Source of the DNA: 21-14-0-10-47-8 sp966211455
GTDB lineage: Bacteria > Bdellovibrionota > Bdellovibrionia > Bdellovibrionales > Bdellovibrionaceae
Reading direction: 5' to 3'
Assembly: GCA_966211455.1 (NCBI GenBank)
Contig: CBIHNI010000009.1
Span: forward strand, 62,001-126,000
Length of the DNA stretch: 64,000 nucleotides
Below, one piece after another: positions 1 through 8,314 of the stretch. Position 1 is the stretch's first letter; each line of letters begins with the position of its first letter. The notes beneath the pieces were generated by a model. That model was not told the DNA's origin. It saw only the letters and a program-made list of their open reading frames with translations, and searched no databases. The translations under genes and the position numbers were made by a program.

Positions 1-36
1 CTTGATTTTCTGCAGGACAAAATGAGCTAAGGAACT

Positions 37-1230
37 TTACCCGATCGCCGTCCGGATCAGAACGCAGGAGTTATTTCCGCCAAACCCAAAATTATTCGAA
101 AGCAAATAGGCGGTTTTAAAATTTCGAACGTGCTTTGCGGGAAGCTTCAGATCCACATCCAGGTTTTCAGAGTTCAAGGCCTTGAACAGCACCTGATCCT
201 TCAAAGCGCGCAGGCACAACGAAAGTTCGACCAACCCCGAAGCATCCGTCGTATGCCCCAGGTAACCTTTTAAAGAAAAAATCCCCGGTTGTGCCGACGT
301 AAAAAGATTCGAAATGGCGGCCGCCTCTTTGTGATCGTTGACCCTTGTCCCGGTCCCATGGGCCTTGACGGCGCCCACTTGCTCTGGACGGACCTGCGCC
401 ATTTCCATCGCTTGCTCCATGCATTGAAGAATCGAATCTTGCGATTCAATCCCGGCGACCAGAGCGGCATCATTGTTGTTGGCGTAGCCCACGATGTGCG
501 GAAGGCTTGGATCCGCATTTTTTTCGATCACCATCAGCCCGCAGGCCTCGGTTTTAATAAATCCCGATCGGGTCGCATCAAAGGGACGCACCAGCTGACC
601 CGGCGTTTGTTTTTGGTTGGCCAAAATTCCCATCTGATAAAAGAGCTGCAGCTTGGGTGCTTCGTTCCAGTCCATGGCCAGCACCAAGATTCGTTTTTTC
701 GCCTGATACTTGATCCACTGGCTGGCGATCGAGAGCAAAGAATTCCCGCTGGCGCAGGTGTCATTGATATTCAAGGTCGAACGATAAGCATCTGTATTTA
801 AAAGCGGATGCAGCTTTTCGTACAGAAATTCGTAAGAGACAAAATTGTCCGAAATTCGCAGGTTTTCTTCCTTCTGATAATTGCGAATAAAGAACTGCGA
901 AAAAGAATTTCGACGAATGACCTTCCCGTAAATCAAGATGGCGTCGATACCTTTTCCGTCGTTGACCTGCAGAAAGCGGTCCAGCAAAGGCTCTAGAATT
1001 CTTTCCGCCCGCAGTCGGGTTGGCTCTTCGTTATCCCACTTGGACCAATCCGTTGCGGGTTCCGAAAAAGCGGCGCTGTACTTGACCGGAAAATCGCTTT
1101 CGCCTGCGATGGGCTTGACCACCGAATCGATACTTTGCTCGCGCAAAACGGCCTGGTACGTTTCCTCTAAACTGCCGCCCAAAGGGGTGCGAATGTCGCT
1201 GTATGCAATCGCCAGATCATTTTGCATCAT
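37..1230 (-). CDS. beta-ketoacyl-ACP synthase (KS, FabF-like), copy A
   Basis: A complete ketosynthase of the thiolase fold (397 aa), which would condense an ACP-bound extender with an acyl chain. The catalytic triad is visible: nucleophile Cys159 in NDTCASG, His291 in KAHGTGT and His326 in KGYLGHTT, plus a glycine-rich NNFGFGGNN near the C-terminus. Its start overlaps by 14 bases the end of the upstream half-length KS-like gene, so the two are probably translated together as a KS/chain-length-factor-type pair. The N-terminal third is divergent from housekeeping FabF, which suggests a specialised secondary pathway. No ketoreductase, dehydratase or malonyl transferase is nearby, so those steps would have to come from primary fatty-acid synthesis. 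The family is clear; the product is unknown. Confidence 0.9.
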   Translation of the reverse strand: MMQNDLAIAYSDIRTPLGGSLEETYQAVLREQSIDSVVKPIAGESDFPVKYSAAFSEPATDWSKWDNEEPTRLRAERILEPLLDRFLQVNDGKGIDAILIYGKVIRRNSFSQFFIRNYQKEENLRISDNFVSYEFLYEKLHPLLNTDAYRSTLNINDTCASGNSLLSIASQWIKYQAKKRILVLAMDWNEAPKLQLFYQMGILANQKQTPGQLVRPFDATRSGFIKTEACGLMVIEKNADPSLPHIVGYANNNDAALVAGIESQDSILQCMEQAMEMAQVRPEQVGAVKAHGTGTRVNDHKEAAAISNLFTSAQPGIFSLKGYLGHTTDASGLVELSLCLRALKDQVLFKALNSENLDVDLKLPAKHVRNFKTAYLLSNNFGFGGNNSCVLIRTAIG

Positions 1231-1975
1231 CAGACCTCAGAAGAGATTTTAAAATTTCGTCATTCATTTCTTCCATGGCGGCCGGCGCGATCTCTTGCGC
1301 ATCCGGAAATCGCGTTGCCAAAGAGGCGCTGGCAAAGGTCAAAAGCGTCACCGACTCTTGTAAGCTTTTTTCCGTCGGGTAAAGACTTTGCCATGTGTCC
1401 AGAACGTAAACCGACGGCGTATCGATCAAAACCAAGAGCGCGGCTGACAATTTGAAATCCAAAAAATCGCAGGCGATTTTCTTGAGCAGATTTGAGAGCG
1501 CAAACTTCTGATCCAGATACAAGGCGTGCGTCGGCCCCGTGGTCCCCAGCTCGGAACTGAGATGACAAGGAGCCAAACCCCAGTTGTTGGTTAAAACGTA
1601 ATTGGATTTCAGAAGCCGGCGACAGGATTTGCTCAATGAATCCGGACTGACTTCCAAGGCGTCGCTGAAGTCTTGATCGCGGCCTTCGAAGGGAGCCCCG
1701 ACGTAAACACCCACCCGTTCACGATCCACATCCTTTAGAAATTTCAAGACTGTCGGATGACGATGAAGATACTCGAGCGCCATAAAGGTGAATCGATTGT
1801 AACGGCGTAGACTTTGCTCGGACAGGTTTGGATAGCAGCGTAAATCCTCGACCTCAAAGTCAAAAGCCTTCACCGGCAGGACTTGCGCGTCGACTTTCAG
1901 AATTCGAGAGGCCCCATCTCGGTTTAAGTCGGGAAAACTTTGTGGCGTCACCTGCGCGAGATCGATCAAACGCAT
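1217..1975 (-). CDS. half-length ketosynthase-like protein (chain-length-factor type), B
   Basis: A 252-aa protein resembling only the N-terminal half of a ketosynthase. It has a VGVYVGAP strand-loop, a GPTHAL segment where KS enzymes have the approach to the nucleophile elbow, and the helix and strand that follow. It lacks the C-terminal half carrying both active-site histidines. Aligned without gaps to the neighbouring KS (37-1230), the nucleophile Cys position is Phe, with Gln two residues earlier, so it cannot be a normal condensing enzyme. Half-length KS-like partners of this type (Ketoacyl-synt_2 family) act as chain-length factors with a full KS in aryl-polyene clusters. The overlap with the KS gene supports a heterodimer. 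Assignment rests on residue patterns and context. Confidence 0.65.
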   Translation of the reverse strand: MRLIDLAQVTPQSFPDLNRDGASRILKVDAQVLPVKAFDFEVEDLRCYPNLSEQSLRRYNRFTFMALEYLHRHPTVLKFLKDVDRERVGVYVGAPFEGRDQDFSDALEVSPDSLSKSCRRLLKSNYVLTNNWGLAPCHLSSELGTTGPTHALYLDQKFALSNLLKKIACDFLDFKLSAALLVLIDTPSVYVLDTWQSLYPTEKSLQESVTLLTFASASLATRFPDAQEIAPAAMEEMNDEILKSLLRSDDAK

Positions 1976-2019
1976 AAATATCTCTTACCTCAGGAAAAAA
2001 TATACCATAAAGTCAAATC

Positions 2020-3438
2020 ATGACCAAACAATACGTGGAAGGGCCCACGGGCCGATATTCCATCGAGAACGATCCCTTCGTTCTTAAAATTCTTGTTATT
2101 GCTTTCGTCGCGATCTTTGTCAGTTTTCAGCATTTCTATCTTCTTCAACGGGTTCTTCCGATTTTGGCTTTGATTTTGTTTTTTCCGAAAAGACGAATTC
2201 CGCTCCTGATTGGCGGCTCGCTGATTTACGCCATTTTTTATTCTTCTTATTTCGTCAGCCCCCGGCTGCACTCCAAATTTCGTTATGACTTGGCTTTCTC
2301 GCCGGATTCGTTCTGGCTGCACACCGGGATGAACGTTCTTAGGATCATCTGTCTGTTCGCCGTTTACTTTGTGCTCAAGAAACTTTTCCAGTGGCTGCAG
2401 AGGCGCTTTCATATTCCCTACCAATTTTCCGTCTTGACCGCGGGCCTTGTGGGCTTCGCCCTGATCCCCCGGAATTTCGATATCGCATCTCAGTACTTCA
2501 CCTGGATCGGGTTTTTCGCTCTGCTTTTGATTTTCTTTTTGAAGTCGATTTGGTTTTTTGGCCTTTACGTCTCCACCCGTCAAGGCTCGGAAATTCGCAA
2601 TCTTCTCTATTCGATCATTCCTTTTTGGAACGGCTACAATGTTTCCCGGGAAAGATTGGATCTCAGCTCTTACACTCCAAAGACGCAGCAAGAGGAGCTG
2701 GAAAGCTTAAGGTCCGGCCTTTTCTTGGTGCTACGGGCCCTTTTGGCCGTTTACGTCCTGTGGGCCGTGAACTATTGCTATTTCCATTATTACCTGGATC
2801 AGGTCTACCCTTTCGTCAATACGGGAAAGTGGCGTCTGTTCGGTTACGAAGGTTACATCTTTCATATGATTTTCCCGAAGATGAGTTTGTTCGACAAAAT
2901 TCTCTTTGTCTTTGTCTGGGGCAACAATCTGATCTTCGGTCTTTTCTACGTGTTCGGAGATATTTTTATCGGTCTGGCGCGAAGCTGCGGCTTCATGCTG
3001 ACCGAGGCCACGCAAAAACCTTGGCTCGCCAAGTCCTTTTCCGATTTCATGTTTCGCCTGATGTACTATTACTCGCTGATCATCATCGCTTTCTTTTATT
3101 ATCCGATTTCAAGAACGCTGGGAAAATGGGTTTCTTCGCAAACGGTGAAAGTCGGCTTTTCAGCTTTCATCGCCGTATTTATCGGCGGTCTTTACGTTCG
3201 CTCGGTGCGCGACTTGGACATCATCGTCAACAGCACGCAAGAAGCATTTTTGATGCACACGGCAACCGCTTTTCTTCCTTACTTCTTTTTCTTCGGGCTT
3301 GCGACGGCTTTCGAAAAAATCAATGGCCGCGTCTTTGAAACTGAAGACATGGACCGCGAACGTCCCAATTGGCCCCGTCTGGCCGTCTATCATCTGCTCC
3401 ACATTGCGCTGCTCTACTTGGGTCAGGCTCTGAGATAA
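2020..3438 (+). CDS. divergent MBOAT-like polytopic membrane protein 1
   Basis: A 472-aa protein with about ten hydrophobic segments spread over its length. Residues about 323-392 match, nearly without gaps, the same part of the membrane protein at 6908-8314 (SFSDFM versus SFNEFF, then FFYYPI versus FFYPLW, then FIGGL versus FGGGL). The pattern also resembles the DFWxRWHxS...YIPLGG...GGLWHG core of MBOAT O-acyltransferases such as the canonical one at 55534-56946. The histidine expected after GGL is missing (GGLYVRS), as is the RWH histidine. It starts 44 bases from the divergently transcribed KS-like gene. It may be a degenerate acyltransferase, a transporter-like relative or an acyl-lipid binding subunit. 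Membrane location is sure; the MBOAT relation is inferred. Confidence 0.6.
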   Translation: MTKQYVEGPTGRYSIENDPFVLKILVIAFVAIFVSFQHFYLLQRVLPILALILFFPKRRIPLLIGGSLIYAIFYSSYFVSPRLHSKFRYDLAFSPDSFWLHTGMNVLRIICLFAVYFVLKKLFQWLQRRFHIPYQFSVLTAGLVGFALIPRNFDIASQYFTWIGFFALLLIFFLKSIWFFGLYVSTRQGSEIRNLLYSIIPFWNGYNVSRERLDLSSYTPKTQQEELESLRSGLFLVLRALLAVYVLWAVNYCYFHYYLDQVYPFVNTGKWRLFGYEGYIFHMIFPKMSLFDKILFVFVWGNNLIFGLFYVFGDIFIGLARSCGFMLTEATQKPWLAKSFSDFMFRLMYYYSLIIIAFFYYPISRTLGKWVSSQTVKVGFSAFIAVFIGGLYVRSVRDLDIIVNSTQEAFLMHTATAFLPYFFFFGLATAFEKINGRVFETEDMDRERPNWPRLAVYHLLHIALLYLGQALR

Positions 3439-3510
3439 CGAAATTCATCTTTTGGCTCTTTGCGGGCGAAATGTCTTGCTTCCCCTGATATCAAAAAGTT
3501 TAATTTAAAT

Positions 3511-4809
3511 ATGAAATACTTCAGTCTATTTACCTTCCTCGTCGTCAGTTCATTGGCTCATGCCGCATTAACGATCCGAGACTCGGTCGATTCTCTGGAA
3601 AAAACGATGAACGCCGTGAAGGGCGGAAAGCTGACCTCGTCGACGCAGAAAGATTATTTAAAGTCTCAAATTCAGACTGTGCTTTCATCCAAAGAAAGCG
3701 GCGCCGATTTTCAAATGACCCAGCAAACGGTTCTAACACATTCGATTGTGATGTCGTTCTTCGATAAGACTTTTGAATCTCAAGCCCGAATTCCCGAACA
3801 GGTCACCTCCTTGATGAAAACGCCAAAAACGGATTTGGCGGCCATTCAAGAAACCCGACACATTGTTTCGCTTCACGACAACATGAGCGACAAACAGTTT
3901 TTTGATTTCGTGAATTACTATACGAAATTCTACGAAGCTTATATGACCAATCCAAGCACGGCGATCTTCCAGAATTTTCGCTGCCGGTACCTGATCGGCA
4001 TTCGCAATATTGATCTCTTGGCCAAGTGTTGGACTTCCGCCAATGCCGTGACCGCGAAAAGCAGCATCTACGAAGATTACCTTTTAAATCAGGCTCAGTC
4101 TTACGTGCAGGTGTTCTTGTTGGATACGGCGATCAAGCTGTATAACGATTTGATCCCGAAAGCCACAAGCCCCAACAACATCGCGGCTTATCGCATGGCC
4201 TTGGCTCGCGCCTATGCTTTCAATAATAACATCCCCATGGCCAAAACTGAACTTGCCAAAGTTCCGGCCGCCGCCATCGACGGCAAGTTGAAAAAAGGCC
4301 TGGATTTGATCAATGCCGAAATCGCCGTGCTTGAAAACAAGATGCCCGAAGCGAAAAAAATGATCGCCACCGTCTCTGAAATCAAAGGAACCCCACGCCA
4401 ATTGGATGCAACTTTGATCAATTACCGCATCGGCGCGGTTCTGCTTGCGACCGGCGATACGAAAAAAGCCTTCGAGCTTTACAAGGCAAACGCTTTGAAC
4501 AAGCATTTTAATTTCTTAATGGAAGCCAGCGGCATCGTCGCAACGGCTGCCCTGGCAAAAAATTTAAATGAAAGCATTCCGCAGCCAATTATCGACAAAT
4601 ATCAGACCTTGGATAAAAAATTCCGTGAACTGGGAACTTCCGATCAAACAATCTGGAATGTCATGGCGATCGGCGATCTGATCGTCAACAACACCCCACT
4701 GACCGCCGAAACCAAACCAAAGCTCGCACAGGCAATCGCCAAGCTCGAAGCGACAGCCGCCAGCAAGGGCTTCGTGGCAAAAGCGGTTAAGATGGTGAAA
4801 ACGAATTAA
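3511..4809 (+). CDS. secreted helical-repeat (TPR-like) protein
   Basis: A 432-aa protein with a clear signal peptide (MKYFSLFTFLVVSSLAHA), so it is probably periplasmic. The ATG at 3511 was chosen because the upstream in-frame extension is hydrophilic and would bury the signal sequence. The rest is alanine- and lysine-rich helical sequence with TPR-like pairs, for example around AYRMALARAYAFNNNIPMAK. No catalytic motif is seen. It follows the MBOAT-like gene 2020-3438 by 72 bases on the same strand, so it may be co-transcribed and serve as a periplasmic scaffold for the acyl-modification island. It ends 25 bases from the convergent KS gene. Confidence 0.65.
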   Translation: MKYFSLFTFLVVSSLAHAALTIRDSVDSLEKTMNAVKGGKLTSSTQKDYLKSQIQTVLSSKESGADFQMTQQTVLTHSIVMSFFDKTFESQARIPEQVTSLMKTPKTDLAAIQETRHIVSLHDNMSDKQFFDFVNYYTKFYEAYMTNPSTAIFQNFRCRYLIGIRNIDLLAKCWTSANAVTAKSSIYEDYLLNQAQSYVQVFLLDTAIKLYNDLIPKATSPNNIAAYRMALARAYAFNNNIPMAKTELAKVPAAAIDGKLKKGLDLINAEIAVLENKMPEAKKMIATVSEIKGTPRQLDATLINYRIGAVLLATGDTKKAFELYKANALNKHFNFLMEASGIVATAALAKNLNESIPQPIIDKYQTLDKKFRELGTSDQTIWNVMAIGDLIVNNTPLTAETKPKLAQAIAKLEATAASKGFVAKAVKMVKTN

Positions 4810-4833
4810 GGTTTGAAAGAGCAAAAGCCCACA

Positions 4834-5964
4834 TCACCGGGACAATAAAAGCCCCGCATTGTTCCCGCCGAAGCCAAAGCTGTTCTTTAAAAGATACTGG
4901 ATCTCCAGGCTTCGAGACCGGTTGCCGACAAAATCCAAATTCAGCTCCGGATCCGCTTCGTAATTGATTGTGGGCGCCACGAATTGCTCGCGTATCATCA
5001 GCGCACAGGCGATGACTTCGACGATCCCGCAGGCATAGTTCAAATGTCCGATTTGCGATTTTAACGAACTGACCGGAAGCTTGCGACTGTGCTCGGCAAA
5101 AAACTCTTGAATAAAGATGGTCTCGGTTTGATCGTTTTTGATCGTTCCCGTTCCATGCGCGTTGATGTAATTGATTTCTTCTGGCCGAATCTGGGTGCTG
5201 GCAAAAATTTTTTTGTAGCAGCCAAGCATTCCTTCGCCTTGGTCGCGAGCTTCGGCCAATCGCCATGCATCCGACGTCTGAGCAAAAGCTTCGATTTGGC
5301 AGTAAGAATTTTTTGTGTGCTCGGTGGTCAGAATCATGGCGCCGGCACCTTCGCCTTTCACAAATCCGTTTCGCCCCTTAGAAAAAGGCCGACTGAGACA
5401 CCGCCCCTGCTCATCGCGAACGGCCAAGGCCCCGATCGAATGATAACGAAGCAGATCTTCCAGTTGCACGGGGGATTCATAACCTAACACCAAAGCTTTC
5501 TTTGCAAGGCCAGATCGCAGGCGATCAAAGGCCATGCCGACGGTGGAAAGACCGGTGATACAAGTGTTCACGACTTGCAGAATTTTTGCGTTTTCAAGCT
5601 GCAAGCCTTTGCTAATAAGCACGTCTTGCAAACGATCAATCACTTTTCGGGATGGTCTTCCACTGGCCATATCGGCCAAGCGCGGCTGATCTTCGTTGGT
5701 TCCGATTAAAACCAAATCCACTTGGTCCAAAGCTTTTGGGTTTCGTTGCAGCAGATCCGCCAAAAGCTGCGAGATCACCATTTCAAAGCTTTCCCCTATT
5801 TTATAGGCGCGCCCCGCAACGCCCGCGGGAAAGTAAGACGGCGAAAGCCATGCAAGCTCTTGAATGCCCGACTTGCCGGAACGCAAGGATTGGGTGAACT
5901 CGTCAAGACTGCGCCCAATCGGCGAAATCACACTAAGATCTGAAATCGCGACGGATGCTTTCAT
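4834..5964 (-). CDS. beta-ketoacyl-ACP synthase (KS, FabF-like), copy C
   Basis: The second complete ketosynthase of the island (376 aa). Catalytic residues are present: Cys135 in VNTCITG, His270 in NAHGTGT and His307 in SQIGHLNY, with a C-terminal NSFGFGGNNA. It is the last gene of a minus-strand run in which all genes overlap or nearly touch: SGNH protein (8311-9285), MBOAT-like protein 2, half-KS, ACP, then this KS. Its start overlaps the ACP stop by 4 bases. It would load acyl chains on the adjacent ACP, with the half-length KS at 6229-6903 as likely partner. It is clearly divergent from copy A, so the two KS genes do not look like a recent tandem duplication. Confidence 0.9.
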   Translation of the reverse strand: MKASVAISDLSVISPIGRSLDEFTQSLRSGKSGIQELAWLSPSYFPAGVAGRAYKIGESFEMVISQLLADLLQRNPKALDQVDLVLIGTNEDQPRLADMASGRPSRKVIDRLQDVLISKGLQLENAKILQVVNTCITGLSTVGMAFDRLRSGLAKKALVLGYESPVQLEDLLRYHSIGALAVRDEQGRCLSRPFSKGRNGFVKGEGAGAMILTTEHTKNSYCQIEAFAQTSDAWRLAEARDQGEGMLGCYKKIFASTQIRPEEINYINAHGTGTIKNDQTETIFIQEFFAEHSRKLPVSSLKSQIGHLNYACGIVEVIACALMIREQFVAPTINYEADPELNLDFVGNRSRSLEIQYLLKNSFGFGGNNAGLLLSR

Positions 5965-6239
5965 CGCAAAAGTTCCTCGAGATAAGAGACGACTTCGTCA
6001 ATCGTCAGATCGAACTGCTCTTTTTGCGAGAAGGCGCGACGCTTAACCGAAAAAGCTTCTGACAGATTGATGCTAACCCCAAGCTTGCGCTCGATCTCGA
6101 AAAGAAAATCGATCATGTCGATCGATTCTAGCTTCACGTCTGAAATCAAACGCGCCTGCGCGCCGATCTGCTGCGCCTTTTCGTCCAGCAGTTCGGCCAG
6201 CGCTTCGCGGACTTTGTTTTCGATCGCTTTACGTTCCAA
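5961..6239 (-). CDS. acyl carrier protein
   Basis: A 92-aa acidic four-helix carrier protein. The phosphopantetheine attachment serine is Ser39 in VKLESIDMIDFLFEIE, which matches the usual DSLD motif with Glu and Ile in place of Asp and Leu. The helix after it (FLFEIERKLGV) has the normal ACP pattern. It is somewhat longer than usual, with an extra stretch at about residues 62-75. It overlaps the half-KS gene upstream and the KS gene downstream, so it is most likely the dedicated carrier of this cluster rather than the fatty-acid synthesis AcpP. The position next to MBOAT-like and SGNH genes recalls DltC beside DltB and DltD. Confidence 0.85.
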   Translation of the reverse strand: MERKAIENKVREALAELLDEKAQQIGAQARLISDVKLESIDMIDFLFEIERKLGVSINLSEAFSVKRRAFSQKEQFDLTIDEVVSYLEELLR

Positions 6240-6903
6240 GCAGCCCCCCTTGCAAAACTGAAATCAAGGGCGAGACCGACCCATAAGCCAAGGGCTGCGG
6301 CAATTGCAATCGATCGACGATGGCCTTGCGATTCGACGGAAGCTTGTTTAAATCCAAAACAATCGCGAAACCCGCCTCCGTTTGAAATCTCGGATCGACA
6401 AACGAGTTTTCTTCGATGGCGTATGATCCGCAGATCAACGCTTGCCGGACCCGATGATTCTCGAGATCGGCCACGGCCGTTTCCCAAGCATGCAGGCAGG
6501 CGAAAGATTCGGAGGCAAATGTCTGCACGGGTCCACGAATGCCAAAATGAATTCCAACCCCGGCCGCCTGCAATCCCAAAGAGGTCTGAAACACCATTCG
6601 AGACGGAATGTTTTGCTGATAGAAGGCGATTTGCTGTTCGACATTTCCGATCTCGGCAAATCTCCGCGCTTCGTTTTCAAAAGTCTGTACGTGCGAGCCG
6701 ACAAAGTAGATTCCGGTTTCGGCTGCCAATTCTGCGACTGCGGGACGTGACATCGGTTCGTGACTGACCCGAAGCAAAATGCGGGCAGCCCGGTTCATCG
6801 AACGCTTCAGACTGACCTGCGTGAACGAGACCTGGTCGAGCCAAGCCTCCTCGAAAAGTCCCCGTCCCCCCACGTTCTTTGAGCCGATTGCGAAATATGC
6901 CAT
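6229..6903 (-). CDS. half-length ketosynthase-like protein (chain-length-factor type), D
   Basis: A 225-aa protein similar in plan to the gene at 1217-1975: only the N-terminal half of a ketosynthase. Start at 6903 (MAYFAIGS) is preferred because it lies 4 bases after the upstream stop; an earlier in-frame ATG at 6951 lies inside the upstream gene. The GIRGPVQTFASESFACLHAW stretch aligns with the nucleophile elbow of the KS at 4834-5964. In an ungapped alignment the catalytic Cys is replaced by Ser, and the two C-terminal histidines are absent. It overlaps the ACP gene by 11 bases. Probable non-condensing partner of KS copy C; function inferred. Confidence 0.65.
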   Translation of the reverse strand: MAYFAIGSKNVGGRGLFEEAWLDQVSFTQVSLKRSMNRAARILLRVSHEPMSRPAVAELAAETGIYFVGSHVQTFENEARRFAEIGNVEQQIAFYQQNIPSRMVFQTSLGLQAAGVGIHFGIRGPVQTFASESFACLHAWETAVADLENHRVRQALICGSYAIEENSFVDPRFQTEAGFAIVLDLNKLPSNRKAIVDRLQLPQPLAYGSVSPLISVLQGGLLGT

Positions 6904-6907
6904 GTTT

Positions 6908-8314
6908 CTATTTAACCCCAACAAAGTTCTGGAGCGAAAAACAAATTGCAAAAATAAGGAAATACATCGCGACTTTGGCCGCCGCGAAGAAGCGCGAGGA
7001 TTTTCGCTCGCCGGTCAGTCGCCGTTTGCTGCGATAAAGTCCCCAGGTCGAGCTGATCGCGATCGCAAAAGCCAATGCCAGAAAATAATAGGAACGGTCG
7101 TGAATCGAAGATATGAAATAGTCCTGCAGGCTGAGCTGATCCAAAAGCGCGATCTTTCGAAGGTACGAAGCCGCCAATCCACCGCCGAAAATCGTCAGCC
7201 ACGAGACGACGAAAATCCGCAGGTACTTGTTACGAATCCCTTTCAGCCGGGCCCATAAGGGATAAAAGAAAATCCGCTGCAAGATGGAAATATAGTAATG
7301 AAATGCGCGGGCAAAAAATTCGTTGAAGCTTTGGGCCCGAAATGGGTTGTCGAAGTTCTTTCGAACATCAAATCCATAAAAGCGGGCGATGGCCACGATC
7401 GCATGCGAGGTGTGAGCCAGAAACAAAAGGAAAATCGCCGTGCGCATTAACAAAGAGGCCAGCAATGGCATCCAGTTTTCAAAGGTCAGATCCAAAAGGT
7501 TGTGGCGCGGATACATGAAAAGTCCCTGCGCCGAAAATCCCCAGCCATTCGAGTCCGCATCCAAAAAACAGATCTTATAAAGATGAATCGAAATTTGCTG
7601 AAGAATCAAAGCCCACAAAAAAAGCCGGACCCCCGAGCGCAAAGTTACTTCGGTCCGCTGGGAGGAAGTTTCCGTATTTAAAAAATCCCCGAATCCCCGC
7701 GGCACCGAAGTCCGCGCCCAGGTCTGCTGCCAAAGCGGTGAAGACGCCGAAAAGTGAAAATGAACCGGGTACTTTTTCAAAAGATCCACTTCACTGAACT
7801 GATAAGCGCACATCCAAAAGCTTTTCGACAGATACAAAAGCAGGCCCAATAAAACCAAAGATACACCGGCCGGCCATACATAGCTTTTCAGAACGACCAC
7901 GCCGAACAAAATCAAAAGCGCAATCACGACCGCGGGCGATACCATCCGAAAGCGCAGAAAGAAGCGAAAGAGCAAAAAATAAATGCCATATGACAAAACC
8001 AGAACAATCCCCGTTAGGCCGGTGCGACCCCAAAAACCTGTTTCGCCAAGATGCTGGTTGACGATCTCGCCCCAGTATTGCGTAGGCGCCAAGATACTGA
8101 GCGGAGTCGCAACAAAAAACATCCCCGCAAAAAGCGCCAAGAGCAGATTCGTCCAGACAAAGCCTTGGATCCGATTTTTGAAGCAGGCCAGGGAAACCCA
8201 GTGCCCAATCGCGATTTCAGGCGCGAACGGAAATTTATAAAGACTGAGAAAAACGAAGAGCAGGCCGGAATATAAAGAGGTTTTCAGAAAACCCGTCATT
8301 CTTTGCAGTCTCAT
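6908..8314 (-). CDS. divergent MBOAT-like polytopic membrane protein 2
   Basis: A 468-aa integral membrane protein, paralogous to the one at 2020-3438. Residues about 313-380 (GFDVRKNFDNPF, SFNEFFARAF, FFYPLW, FGGGL) follow the same spacing as in that protein and resemble the catalytic core of MBOAT acyltransferases. The two histidines expected for MBOAT chemistry are not at the usual places (FGGGLAASY instead of GGLWHG). It overlaps the SGNH gene by 4 bases upstream and precedes the half-KS by 4 bases. By analogy with DltB it could pass an acyl group from the cluster ACP across or into the inner membrane. The missing histidines make this uncertain. Confidence 0.6.
   Translation of the reverse strand: MRLQRMTGFLKTSLYSGLLFVFLSLYKFPFAPEIAIGHWVSLACFKNRIQGFVWTNLLLALFAGMFFVATPLSILAPTQYWGEIVNQHLGETGFWGRTGLTGIVLVLSYGIYFLLFRFFLRFRMVSPAVVIALLILFGVVVLKSYVWPAGVSLVLLGLLLYLSKSFWMCAYQFSEVDLLKKYPVHFHFSASSPLWQQTWARTSVPRGFGDFLNTETSSQRTEVTLRSGVRLFLWALILQQISIHLYKICFLDADSNGWGFSAQGLFMYPRHNLLDLTFENWMPLLASLLMRTAIFLLFLAHTSHAIVAIARFYGFDVRKNFDNPFRAQSFNEFFARAFHYYISILQRIFFYPLWARLKGIRNKYLRIFVVSWLTIFGGGLAASYLRKIALLDQLSLQDYFISSIHDRSYYFLALAFAIAISSTWGLYRSKRRLTGERKSSRFFAAAKVAMYFLIFAICFSLQNFVGVK

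Noticed and set aside
2391..3338. 315-codon open frame in another frame of the MBOAT-like gene
   Set aside because: Arg- and Leu-rich composition typical of a shifted frame; the overlapping frame has clear membrane segments and a paralogue.
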